Assembly (NCBI GenBank): GCA_029567145.1
Contig: JAKQLM010000471.1
Location: 1-48,137, forward strand
Source of the DNA: Pseudomonadota bacterium
Lineage (GTDB): Bacteria > Pseudomonadota > Alphaproteobacteria > Rhodobacterales > Rhodobacteraceae
DNA length: 48,137 nt
Reading direction: 5' to 3'
A model generated the notes under the pieces. That model ran no database searches. It saw only the letters and a list, made by a program, of their open reading frames with translations, and was not told the origin of the DNA. Positions within the stretch are counted from its first letter, which is position 1. Every line of letters starts with the position of its first letter. This document shows positions 24,890 to 33,151 of this stretch, one piece after another. The translations under genes were made by a program, and so were the position numbers.

Positions 24890-25915
24890 ATGCGGACTGC
24901 CCGATCGCGCAGGTTGTTTTCTGGTTTCGGAATTGCAACTCAGGGTGTTTCCGATGTCACTTCGGAGGCCGCAATTCCTACGACAGATAGCGCGTCGGGT
25001 TCACCGGCCCTGAACTCGGACCGGCAATCGCGCGGCCCTGGCGGGGACAGTCGAAGCTCTGGTTCCGCATCGCCCGATCTCTATACCGCACATTTCGGGA
25101 TGACCATCCGGCCCTTCGCCCTGGCCCCCGATCCCGACTTCCTGTTCTGGCCCCCGGCCCACCAGCGTGCCTACGCAATGCTGGAGTACGGGGTGATGAC
25201 CCATTCGCCGATCACGCTGATCACTGGCGACATCGGCGCGGGCAAGACCACGCTGTTGTTACATCTGATGCGGTCGCTTGGACCGGAGATCTGCGTTGGC
25301 CTGATCTCGAACCCCAGCGGCGCCCGGGCAGAGTTGCTGCGCTGGGTGCTGATGGCCCTGGGGCATCCGGTCGCGCCGGATCAAAGCTATGTCGATCTCT
25401 TCGCCACGTTCCAAAACCTGCTGATCAGCGAATACGCTGCCGGGCGTCGCGTCATGCTGATCTTTGACGAGGCGCAGAATCTTAGCGTCGAAGCGCTGGA
25501 AGAGTTGCGGATGTTCACGAACATCAACTCGGGAAAGGACGAACTGCTTCAGCTGATCCTGGTCGGCCAGCCCGAACTGCGTGACATCATCGACCGGCCC
25601 AACATGCGGCAGTTCGCCCAGCGGATCGCCGCGAACTTCCACCTTACCGCAATGGACCGCCGCACCGTGCGGGCCTACGTCGCGCATCGGCTGAAGGTCG
25701 CCGGTTGTGCGGATTGCGTCTTCACCACCCCGTCGGTCGATCTGATCCATGAGCGGACAGGCGGAGTGCCACGGCTTGTGAACCAGCTTTGCGATCTGTC
25801 GCTGGTCTATGCCTTCAGCAAGGGCCGGAAGTCCGTCACCGCAGCGACCGTTCAGCAGGTCCTGGACGATGGCGTGTTCTTCGCGGTGAAATCATTGCCA
25901 GCAAAGGACAGCTGA
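24890..25915 (+). CDS. ExeA-like AAA ATPase of an EPS locus
   Basis: 341 residues from an ATG preceded by GAGGAAGG (the TTG at 24872 is a poorer choice). After a low-complexity N-terminal 65 residues comes an AAA+ ATPase: HFGMTIRPFALAPDPDFLFW (typical opening of ExeA/GspA-like ATPases), Walker A GDIGAGKTT, Walker B RVMLIFDEAQNLS and the sensor LILVGQPELRDII. Proteins of this type are encoded in exosortase-linked EPS loci beside Wzz and CpsD, where they are thought to help assemble the export machinery; no exosortase is visible here. The Wzz gene follows after 2 bp. Confidence 0.88.
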   Translation: MRTARSRRLFSGFGIATQGVSDVTSEAAIPTTDSASGSPALNSDRQSRGPGGDSRSSGSASPDLYTAHFGMTIRPFALAPDPDFLFWPPAHQRAYAMLEYGVMTHSPITLITGDIGAGKTTLLLHLMRSLGPEICVGLISNPSGARAELLRWVLMALGHPVAPDQSYVDLFATFQNLLISEYAAGRRVMLIFDEAQNLSVEALEELRMFTNINSGKDELLQLILVGQPELRDIIDRPNMRQFAQRIAANFHLTAMDRRTVRAYVAHRLKVAGCADCVFTTPSVDLIHERTGGVPRLVNQLCDLSLVYAFSKGRKSVTAATVQQVLDDGVFFAVKSLPAKDS

Positions 25916-25917
25916 CC

Positions 25918-27477
25918 ATGTCGCTCGACTTGCGCCACTACCTCAATCTGTTCCTGCGTCGGTTGCCTTACGTGATCCTGATCACGGCTGCCTGCACCAC
26001 GGTTGGCATCGTCTTTGCGTTTGCGATTCCGCCGGTCTTCCGCGCCGAAGCCCGGCTACTGTTCGAAAACGCCCAGATTCCCGATGAGCTTGCGGCCTCC
26101 ACGGTCGAGGCGTCCGCCGATGAAAACCTGCTTGCCATCCAGCAGCGAATTCTGACGCGGGAAAACCTGCTGGCGATGGCGGAAGACTTTCAGATTTACG
26201 CCGAAACCAAGGACGCCACCCCCGAAGTCATTGTCGAGGAAATGCGCTATCGCATCGGCATCAACATGCCCCGGCCCGAGGGTGGGACTGGCGTCATCAC
26301 CGTGTCGTTCTCGGCCCCGAACCCCGAGCTTTCCGCCGTCGTGACCAATGCGGTCGTCGAACAGATCCTGGCGCAGAACGTGAAGATCCGCACCGATGCG
26401 TCCGGGAATACCCTGGAGTTCTTCGAGCAGGAGGTTCGCCGCCTGAGCGAAGAAATGGTGGCGCAGAACGCCCGGATCCTTGAGTTTGAAACCGCGAACC
26501 GCGATGCTCTGCCCGAAAGCCTGTCCTATCGCCGGAGCCAGCAGACGGCCCTGCAGGAACGACTGCTGCAGGTCGACCGTGAGCTTGCATCCCTGCGCGA
26601 TCGGCGACAGCGGCTGGCCGATCTTTACGACCGGACCGGCAGGCTGGCGACCGCCATTGGCGATGTCACGCCCGAACAGGCCCAGCTGGAACTTCTGCGA
26701 CAGGAACTTGCCTCGGCGCTGGTCATTCTTTCTCCGACCAACCCGCGCGTCCGGGCGCTGCAAACCCAGGTCGCCGCCCTGGAAGAAGCTGTGAAAGAGC
26801 AACTTGGCGCTGCCGGGGGCGGGTCTTTGTCTTCGTTCGACGTGCAGATGCTCGATATTGACGGCCAGATCGAATACCTCGCAGAGCAGAAGCAGCAGAT
26901 CGAGACCGACCTTGCCAAGATCGAAGCCTCGATCCAGGCCACCCCCGGCAACTCGATGACGTTGGGCACGTTGACAAGCGACTACGAGAACCTTCGCGTG
27001 CAGTATGATCAAGCGGTTGCAAGCCTTGCCAACGCCCGGATGGGCGACCGGATCGAAATGACCGACCGCGGCCAGCGCATCAGCGTCATCGAACTGGCCG
27101 TCCCGCCCGCCTACCGGTCCGAACCCAACAGAAAACTGCTTGCTTTGACCGGATTTGGCGTCGGTGCCTTGCTGTCAGCGCTGATGATCACGGTGTTGGA
27201 GGCGCTTAACAGCACCATTCGCCGACCTTCCGAAATGGTGCGCGCCCTGGGGATCACGCCGTTCGGCACTATCCCGTTCCATGAAAGCAAGCTTGCCAAG
27301 AAGACCCGTCGTCGCTGGCAAATCTGGACGGCTGTCGGGGCTCTTGTCGTGCTGCCGCTGGGTATTTTTGCGCTTGTCACTCTTGTCATGCCGATGGACG
27401 CCGTGTTCGCCGCGCTGACCAAGATGCTTGGCATGGCCGACGCCGGGGCGACGACCTTGCCGGGCTCATCTGAATAG
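25918..27477 (+). CDS. Wzz/GumC-type polysaccharide chain-length determinant
   Basis: 519 residues, starting at the ATG at 25918, 2 bp after the ExeA stop; the longer ORF in the track is an out-of-frame extension. A first membrane helix (about 19-40, YVILITAACTTVGIVFAFAI) and a second (about residues 450-475) flank a long periplasmic coiled coil. The Wzz motif PPAYRSEPNRKL precedes membrane segment two. There is no C-terminal kinase domain; the kinase-like partner is the next gene. It should control polymer length and contact the OPX protein across the periplasm. Regulated with ExeA and CpsD. Confidence 0.9.
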   Translation: MSLDLRHYLNLFLRRLPYVILITAACTTVGIVFAFAIPPVFRAEARLLFENAQIPDELAASTVEASADENLLAIQQRILTRENLLAMAEDFQIYAETKDATPEVIVEEMRYRIGINMPRPEGGTGVITVSFSAPNPELSAVVTNAVVEQILAQNVKIRTDASGNTLEFFEQEVRRLSEEMVAQNARILEFETANRDALPESLSYRRSQQTALQERLLQVDRELASLRDRRQRLADLYDRTGRLATAIGDVTPEQAQLELLRQELASALVILSPTNPRVRALQTQVAALEEAVKEQLGAAGGGSLSSFDVQMLDIDGQIEYLAEQKQQIETDLAKIEASIQATPGNSMTLGTLTSDYENLRVQYDQAVASLANARMGDRIEMTDRGQRISVIELAVPPAYRSEPNRKLLALTGFGVGALLSALMITVLEALNSTIRRPSEMVRALGITPFGTIPFHESKLAKKTRRRWQIWTAVGALVVLPLGIFALVTLVMPMDAVFAALTKMLGMADAGATTLPGSSE

Positions 27478-27484
27478 GATGCCA

Positions 27485-28291
27485 ATGGACCGTATTCACT
27501 CTGCCATCGCCAAAGCCCGCGCGTCCCGCGAATCCGCTGATCCCGTCCGGCAGGCCGTGCAGACCACCCCGACACAGCGGTCGACGGGTACTGCCAACTG
27601 GGCAAACCTGCCGGAATTCCAGATATCGGACCAGGCGTTCGACACGAACCACATCGTCGCCCATCGCGCCGACCGTGCGGCGACGGCCTTCGACATGATG
27701 CGCAGCACACTTTTGCACAACTTGCACCACCACAACTGGACCCGCGTCGCCGTAACCTCGCCGGACGCAAGCTGCGGCAAGACCACGGTCACCTTGAACC
27801 TTGCCTTCAGCCTTGCCCGGATGTCGGACATGCGCGTCATGGTGCTTGAGCTTGACTTCCGCCGACCCGGAATGCTCCGCGCCCTTGGGTTTGACCGGTC
27901 CTTGAACTTTTCCGCGGTTTTGACCGAAGCTCAGTCCCCCGAGGCGCAACTGATTCGCTGCGGCACCAACCTGGCGTTCGGGCTAAGTACCACTCCGGTC
28001 CAAAGCCCGGCAGAACTGCTGTCGTCTGTCTGCGCGGCCGATGTCGTTGATCGGATCGAAGCGGCTTATCGACCGGATGTCATGCTGTTCGACATGCCCC
28101 CGATGAGCGCAGGGGACGACACGCTTGCCTTCCTTGATCAGGTCGACTGCGCCCTGATGGTCGCCGCAGCCGAGGAGACCTCAGCCAGCATGATCGACCA
28201 ATGCGGCAAAGACCTTGCCAAGCGGACACAAGTGCTTGGCGTCGTCCTGAACAAGTGTCGGATGGTCGATCCGAACGACATGTACAGCTGA
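27485..28291 (+). CDS. CpsD/CapB-family tyrosine autokinase-like ATPase
   Basis: 268 residues from the ATG at 27485, placed after AGGA; an ATG 6 bp upstream is equally in frame. A P-loop ATPase of the BY-kinase group: Walker A DASCGKTTVTLN, Walker A' VMVLELDFRRPGM, Walker B VMLFDMPP. The C-terminus (NKCRMVDPNDMYS) has one Tyr rather than the Tyr-rich cluster of E. coli Wzc, so autophosphorylation may be limited. The preceding cytosolic segment resembles that of CpsD-type partners. It would drive cycling of the Wzz complex. It overlaps no gene and ends the plus-strand EPS operon. Confidence 0.88.
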   Translation: MDRIHSAIAKARASRESADPVRQAVQTTPTQRSTGTANWANLPEFQISDQAFDTNHIVAHRADRAATAFDMMRSTLLHNLHHHNWTRVAVTSPDASCGKTTVTLNLAFSLARMSDMRVMVLELDFRRPGMLRALGFDRSLNFSAVLTEAQSPEAQLIRCGTNLAFGLSTTPVQSPAELLSSVCAADVVDRIEAAYRPDVMLFDMPPMSAGDDTLAFLDQVDCALMVAAAEETSASMIDQCGKDLAKRTQVLGVVLNKCRMVDPNDMYS

Positions 28292-28304
28292 CGGTCGCGG
28301 CTTT

Positions 28305-28568
28305 TCAGACCCCGGCCCAGTCCACTTCAGACGCGGTTTTACCGGTCAGGTGCAAAATGAGCACTCCACGAACGCCGGGCAATCCCATGAACCCGAGCGC
28401 GGTTTCTCGGGCGGCTTGTGCCGAAATCGCAGGATAGCGTCCGATGAGGATCTGGCGGGACTGACCGCCGAAATCTTTCTGGTAGGACCAGCCACATGAC
28501 GTCTTTCCTACAATCAGCACAGGGCCGCGGATCTCGGTATCCCTATACTTTGCCGTGCCCTCTTTCAC
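28305..28568 (-). pseudogene. Fragment resembling the N-terminal domain of a phage-type integrase
   Basis: The 87-residue frame contains DTEIRGPVLIVG, a Lys/Trp-containing strand and RQILIGRYPAISAQAARETA. This is the strand order and the signature (R/K)-x-x-IGRYP-x-x-x-x-x-AR of the DUF4102-like arm-binding domain of tyrosine integrases. No catalytic domain follows. The last 25 residues look unrelated. It is probably the leftover of an integrated element, marking a junction between the EPS region and the catabolic island. Moderate confidence because it rests on a short motif. Confidence 0.5.
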
Positions 28569-28938
28569 GAGGGAAAGCTTGCTTACGTAGGCCTCTTTCA
28601 GCTTTCACCGGGGCGCGTGCGACCACGCCGGCGCCCCCCCGGCGATCCGAACGACCCGCAAGCACGGGATGCGGGCAAGGGCCGAGGCGTGGGCGCCTGG
28701 GACCAACCGGCAACCGGTCGCGGGCCAACGCGTCCGACACAGGTTGTCAGGCATCGCCCGTATGACCCGTTCCGACAGCAGCATGCCGCGTTCGCGGTCA
28801 CCCGTGTCCGGTCCTTTCGCTTGGGGGGCATCCGCACCGCCCGGTATCTGGTTCGGGCCGTGTCTGCAGGGCAAGACCACATGCGCCTTGACCGCATCCT
28901 GTGAAGGGCTGAAATAGCGGGACCCTGACCCAAGGCGC
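28569..28938. other. 370-bp region without a recognised gene
   Basis: Only short, overlapping ORFs with no recognisable features occur here. The region flanks the integrase-like fragment and the start of the GlxA-type regulator, whose promoter it should contain. No tRNA-like sequence or attachment-site repeat was found by eye. Confidence 0.35.
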
Positions 28939-29997
28939 ATGCCGATGATGCACGACGAACCTCTGGTTCCGAAAGGCGCCGCTTTCCTGCCGGTCCCGAC
29001 CCCCGGCGCACCGCGAAACTATGCCTTCGTGCTGGTTCCGGGGTTCACGCTTCTGGCCTTTGCGTCGGCGGTGGAACCGTTGCGGATCGCCAACCAGCTG
29101 TCCCAGCACCCCTTGTATCACTGGCGCGTCCTGTCCGATTCTGGACTGGCGGTGGCCAGTTCGTCCGGAATTCCCTGCGGGGTCGATGGCGGGCTGGAGC
29201 CTCTGGACAAGTCGACCTGGTTGATCGTCTGCGCCGGAAACCCGCAGATGGCCGCCGCCGATCCCGCCATTGTCGCTGCCGTCCAGCGCCACCACCGCTT
29301 TGGCGGCCGAGTCGGCGGCATCTGCACCGGCGCGATCGCGCTGGCCAAGGCGGGCCTTCTGCAGGGGCGGCGCTTTACCCTGCACTGGGAAAACCAGCCG
29401 GGCTTTGTCGAGACCTTCCCCCAGCTTTCCCCGACCGCCAGCCGCTTTGAAACCGAGGACCGGCTGATGACCTGCGGCGGGGGGGCGGCCTCGACCGACA
29501 TGATGCTGGCGATCATCGCCGAGGATCACGGTACCGCCTTTGCCGCCATGGTGTCCGAGATGTGCCTGCGGACCGTGCTGCCCGGGATCAACGCCGAACA
29601 GCGCAGCTCGCTGGCGGCGCTGTTGTCATCGCGCAATCCGGTGCTGGTGGCGACGGTCACGCTGATGAACCGCCACATCGAGGACCCGCTGTCGATGGAC
29701 GATCTGGCCGCCGCCGCCGGCTATTCGCGTCGGCACCTGGAGCGGCTGTTTCGCGACGCGGTCGGCGCGTCGCCGGGTGACTTCTATCGGGGGCTGCGGC
29801 TGGACCGGGGTCGCAACCTCTTGGGCACCACCGACCTGACGCTGCTGGAGGTTTCGATCGCCTGCGGTTTTGCCACCGTGTCGCATTTCTCGAAAAGCTT
29901 TCGCGCGCGATACGGCGTGGCTCCGACCCGGCTGGTTCAGGGACTGGACCGCAAGCGCACCGACAGTGGCCGCCCAGTCCGCCGGGCAACCGCCTGA
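28939..29997 (+). CDS. GlxA-family transcriptional regulator (DJ-1/PfpI-like + AraC helix-turn-helix)
   Basis: 352 residues. The N-terminal half (about 28-200) is a DJ-1/PfpI-like domain (NYAFVLVPGFTLLAFASAVE, then GGICTGAIALAKAGLLQGR, with the nucleophile-elbow Cys in GICTGA). The C-terminal 110 residues hold two AraC-type helix-turn-helix motifs (DDLAAAAGYSRRHLERLFRD and EVSIACGFATVSHFSKSFRARYG). Such proteins sense small nitrogenous metabolites (for example GbdR/CdhR act in betaine and carnitine breakdown), but the ligand here is unknown. It ends 5 bp before the convergent ABC ATPase gene and may regulate the adjacent catabolic island. Confidence 0.92.
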   Translation: MPMMHDEPLVPKGAAFLPVPTPGAPRNYAFVLVPGFTLLAFASAVEPLRIANQLSQHPLYHWRVLSDSGLAVASSSGIPCGVDGGLEPLDKSTWLIVCAGNPQMAAADPAIVAAVQRHHRFGGRVGGICTGAIALAKAGLLQGRRFTLHWENQPGFVETFPQLSPTASRFETEDRLMTCGGGAASTDMMLAIIAEDHGTAFAAMVSEMCLRTVLPGINAEQRSSLAALLSSRNPVLVATVTLMNRHIEDPLSMDDLAAAAGYSRRHLERLFRDAVGASPGDFYRGLRLDRGRNLLGTTDLTLLEVSIACGFATVSHFSKSFRARYGVAPTRLVQGLDRKRTDSGRPVRRATA

Positions 29998-30002
29998 CGC
30001 GG

Positions 30003-30769
30003 TCAGGCATAGGCCGTATCGGACGCGCCCTTGACCCCGGTGATGTAGCTGACGATGTCGTTGCCATCCGTCTCGTCCTTCCGGAGGCTTGCCACGATCC
30101 GGCCACGGCGGAAGACGACGATCCGGTCCACCAGATCGAACACCTGCCGCAGGTTGTGGCTGATCAGGATCATCGGGATGCCCCGCTCTTTCAGCCCCCG
30201 GATGATGTTTTCCACCTGAGCCGTCTCTTGCACCCCCAGCGCCGCCGTGGGTTCGTCCATGATCACCAGCTTTGACGCGAAGGCCGCCGTCCGCGCGATG
30301 GACACGCATTGCCGCTGCCCGCCCGACATGTTGCGGATCGGATTGTCGACGTTGGGGATCTTGACCGCCGTGGTGGCCAAAGCCTCCATCGTCCGGTCGC
30401 GCATCGTCTTGCGGTCCAGCCAGGAAAACGGCCCCAGCTTGAACTTGAACAGCTCGCGTCCCAGGAACAGGTTCGACGGCACGTCCAGATCGTGGCTAGC
30501 GCAAGCGTCTGGAACACCGTCTCGATCCCCGCCTGCCGCGCCTCCAGCGGGCCAGAGAAATGGACCGGCTGGCCGTCAAAGATCACCTCTCCGGCCGAGC
30601 GTTGTTCCACCGCCGTCACCTGCCGGACAAAGGTGGATTTCCCCGCCCCGTTGTCGCCCACGACGGCGACATGCTCACCCTCGTGCAGGATGAAGTTCGC
30701 GTCGTCCAGCGCATGCACGCCGCCGTAGTGCTTGGTCAGGCCCCGGGTTTCCAGAATGATCTTCGACAT
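30003..30769 (-). pseudogene. Sugar ABC transporter ATPase (FrcA-like), broken by a single-base deletion
   Basis: Two overlapping frames together encode one ribose/fructose-type ABC ATPase. The upstream frame has Walker A GDNGAGKST and the Q-loop IETVFQTLALA, then derails. The downstream frame supplies DVPSNLFLG-like sequence, the signature NMSGGQRQ, Walker B KLVIMDEPTAALG and the H-switch ILISHNL. Inserting one C between 30493 and 30494 (G after the GCC codon on the coding strand) restores a continuous protein of about 255 residues. As given, both halves are incomplete and no functional ATPase would be made. The start is the ATG at 30769; a GTG at 30784 is possible. Confidence 0.88.
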
Positions 30770-30784
30770 GGCCGTTGCCCCCAC

Positions 30785-31897
30785 CTACCCACGTATCCGT
30801 CTGCGTTGACGCCACTGGTCCAGCACTACCGCGCCGACGATGATCGCGCCCTTGACCATCTCCTGATAGTAGGCGTCCAGCTTGATCGAGGTGAAGCCCG
30901 AGATGATCACCGAAAAGATCGCCGCACCCAGCACAGTCCCCAGGATCGACCCGCGACCCCCGGCCAGCGAGACGCCCCCGATCACCGCCATGGCGATGGC
31001 GTCAAGCTCATACATCACCCCCATCCCGGCCTGCGCCGTCAGGTTCTTTGACGTCAGAAGCACCGCCGCAACCGCCGCCAGCAGCCCGGCAATGGCATAG
31101 ACCAGCACTTTGTGCCGGTCGACGTTGATCCCCGACATCCGCGCGGCGGCCTCATTGGACCCGATGGCGTAGCTGCGCTTGCCGTACAGGGTGTAGGTCA
31201 TGATGACGTGGAACAACAGGGCAAGGACGACAAAGACCACGGCGGGGTTCTGGCCGGGCCAGGACAACAGGCCAAAGGTCATGCCGCCCAGAATGTCGCC
31301 GTTGGCAAGGGTTCCATATTCGGCCGTCGGAAAGCTGACCGGCTGACCATTCGACCACCAGCGCGCGGCACCCCGAGCGCTGACCATCATGCCAAGCGTC
31401 GCGATAAAGGGCGGGATTTTGGTATAGGCGACCAGCAAGCCATTGATCAGCCCGGCAAACAGGCCGCAGGCCAGACCGATCACGATCGGCACGATCACCG
31501 GCAGATCCATCGCCCAGTCGCCGAAGATCGCTTTCGGGTTCGGGTTGCCGTTGACCAGCGCGGTCTGCGCAAAGCTCATCACCACCATCGCGGTGGCCCC
31601 CACCACGGACCCCGAGGACAGGTCGATCCCGCCGATGATGATGACCTGCGTCACCCCCAGCGCGATCACCCCGATGATCGCGACCTGCAGGATCATGATG
31701 TCCAGCCGCTGCTGGTTGAAGAGCGAGTCCACATTGTCGCGCATGTTGAACAGGAACGACCCACCTTGCAGCCGGTTCAGCACCTCGAAGATTACGACGA
31801 TCAGCACCAGCGCTCCGAACACGTTCCACTCTGGTGCGCGGGTCCGCTTTGCAGGATCGTATTTCAGGCCGCCCAGCCCATGCGTCGCGTCTGCCAA
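30785..31897 (-). CDS. Sugar ABC transporter permease (FrcC/RbsC family)
   Basis: 370 residues with eight to ten hydrophobic helices and the BPD_transp_2 signature GGIDLSSGSVVGA near the middle and AVIGGVSLAGGRGS before the C-terminus. The start is probably the TTG at 31897 because GGGGGAGGAG lies 6 bp upstream; the track's start at 31963 is inside the terminator hairpin region. It ends 15 bp before the ATPase start. A Rho-independent-looking terminator separates it from the binding-protein gene, so expression relative to that gene should be lower. Substrate is likely a cyclic polyol or pentose-like sugar. Confidence 0.92.
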   Translation of the reverse strand: MADATHGLGGLKYDPAKRTRAPEWNVFGALVLIVVIFEVLNRLQGGSFLFNMRDNVDSLFNQQRLDIMILQVAIIGVIALGVTQVIIIGGIDLSSGSVVGATAMVVMSFAQTALVNGNPNPKAIFGDWAMDLPVIVPIVIGLACGLFAGLINGLLVAYTKIPPFIATLGMMVSARGAARWWSNGQPVSFPTAEYGTLANGDILGGMTFGLLSWPGQNPAVVFVVLALLFHVIMTYTLYGKRSYAIGSNEAAARMSGINVDRHKVLVYAIAGLLAAVAAVLLTSKNLTAQAGMGVMYELDAIAMAVIGGVSLAGGRGSILGTVLGAAIFSVIISGFTSIKLDAYYQEMVKGAIIVGAVVLDQWRQRRRIRG

Positions 31898-31960
31898 GGT
31901 CCGCTCCTCCCCCCGAAGATGGTCGCAAATCCAGTCTACCGCAGCGCAAGCCTTGCGGCG

Positions 31961-31993
31961 CAAAAAAGCGGGGCGGCCGTCGCCAGCCGCCCC
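31961..31993 (-). terminator. Intrinsic terminator/attenuator between binding protein and permease
   Basis: On the minus strand GGGGCGGC and GCCGCCCC pair (8 bp, 8-nt loop) and are followed by GCTTTTTTG. This is a complete GC-rich stem plus U-run, lying 18 bp after the stop codon of the binding-protein gene. Partial read-through is a common way to make excess binding protein over membrane components. Confidence 0.85.
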
Positions 31994-32011
31994 AAGGTCC
32001 CCGGGAGGGGA

Positions 32012-33015
32012 TCAGTTCTTCGACAGGTAGCCGTCGATGTTCGCCGGGGTCACCAGCTCGAACGGGATGTAGACCTTCTGGTCCACCGCCTCGCCCGCTG
32101 CCAGCTTGACCGCCGCATCCAGCGCGCCGCCGCCCTGGGCCGCCGCGTTCTGGAACACGGTGATGTCAAGTTCCCCGGCCTGCATCGAGGCCAGCGCGTC
32201 CTGCGTCGCATCGACGCCCGACACGATCACCGACCCCATGTCGATCCCGGCGGCCTTCATCGCCTGAATCGCGCCAAGGGCCATCTCGTCGTTGTTGGCC
32301 AGCACGCCGTCAAACGCGGCGCCGGTCGACAGCCAGTTGGTCATCAGCGACTGCGCCTGATCGCGGCTCCAGTTCGCGGTCTGCTGGTCGATCACGTTGA
32401 CCTTGACCGCGCAAAGGCCCTCGTTGACCACGTCGGTATAGTTCTGCGTGCGCTGCACGGCGGCCTGGTTCGACAGTTCGCCCTGCATGACATAGACGCT
32501 GACTTCTGCCTTGCCCGCCGCCTTCCACTGGTTGCACTGTTCGATAAAGCCCTGCCGCGAGGATTCGGATTCGTTCGAGGCGACGAAGGCCTGGTTGTCG
32601 GGCAGCGTGTCGACGTTGATCGGCTGGCGGTTCACATAGACCAGCGGCACACCGGCCGCTGCGGCGGCGTCCGACATCGCCTGCGTGGCGCTGGTGTCGA
32701 CCGGGTTCACGATGATCGCATCGACGCCCGACGCGATGAAGTTGTTGATCTGATCCAGTTGTTGGCCACGTCGTTCTGCGCATCCTCGATCTGCACCGAC
32801 AGGCCAGCCGCATCAGCCTGCGACTGGATGCCGTTGCGCAGGACGGTCAGAAAGTTGTCGTCAAACAGCGCCATCGACACACCGATGCCATCGGCCATCG
32901 CGGTGGTGGTCATCAGCGAGGCAAAGCCTGCCGCGATAAGGGTCTTTTTCCTGGTCGTCCTCCCACTGTCGGCCTGCCGTCCAGTACGGCAGGTCCGGTT
33001 CTCCCAATCAATCAC
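32012..33015 (-). pseudogene. Ribose/rhizopine-type periplasmic binding protein, broken by a single-base deletion
   Basis: Two frames jointly encode a type I periplasmic sugar-binding protein. The first has a secretion signal (KKTLIAAGFASLMTTTAMA) and GIGVSMALFDDNFLTVLRNG. The second continues with NPVDTSATQAMSDAAAAAGVP, VYVNRQPI, VASNE and GVLANNDEMALGAIQAMK. Adding one C at 32760/32761 joins them in frame (VANQLDQINNFIASG). The pattern resembles the rhizopine/inositol-binding (MocB-like) branch of the ribose-binding family. The start is uncertain: GTG at 33015 is the only standard choice upstream of the signal peptide. A LacI-type operator lies 84 bp upstream. Confidence 0.85.
32973..32993. 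repeat. Inverted repeat in the leader of the binding-protein gene
   Basis: CCTGCCGT and ACGGCAGG form a perfect 8-bp stem around a 5-nt loop. If translation starts at GTG 33015 the hairpin is within the first codons; if it starts closer to the signal peptide, the hairpin is in the mRNA leader just upstream of GGGAGG. It may influence translation of this gene. Confidence 0.4.
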
Positions 33016-33098
33016 CGCACTCTCCCGGTGCGGCGCAGGCGACTCGATCAGTCTGGATCGCCAGACTGAGGAGTTGCGGGCAGCCGGTCAACATACTC

Positions 33099-33114
33099 TT
33101 GCAACCGGTTGCAA
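33099..33114. promoter_or_regulatory. Perfect palindromic operator, LacI/GalR type
   Basis: TTGCAACCGGTTGCAA is a 16-bp perfect palindrome with a central CG, the usual form of LacI/GalR-family operators. It lies upstream of the binding-protein gene and directly downstream of the TIM-barrel isomerase gene. The LacI-type regulator encoded about 1 kb away is the natural candidate to bind it. Confidence 0.7.
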
Positions 33115-33151
33115 AATGACATCAGCGCGCGAATGGCGTTGACGAAGCGGC

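Noticed and set aside
24890-28291. Complete exosortase/PEP-CTERM system
   Set aside because: ExeA, Wzz and CpsD resemble those of exosortase loci, but no exosortase or PEP-CTERM protein is in the window.
28569-28938. tRNA gene as integration site beside the integrase-like fragment
   Set aside because: No cloverleaf-compatible sequence or CCA end could be recognised.
31112-33142. 676-residue plus-strand ORF across the ABC operon
   Set aside because: It spans two genes and the intergenic terminator on the opposite strand; composition typical of a shadow.
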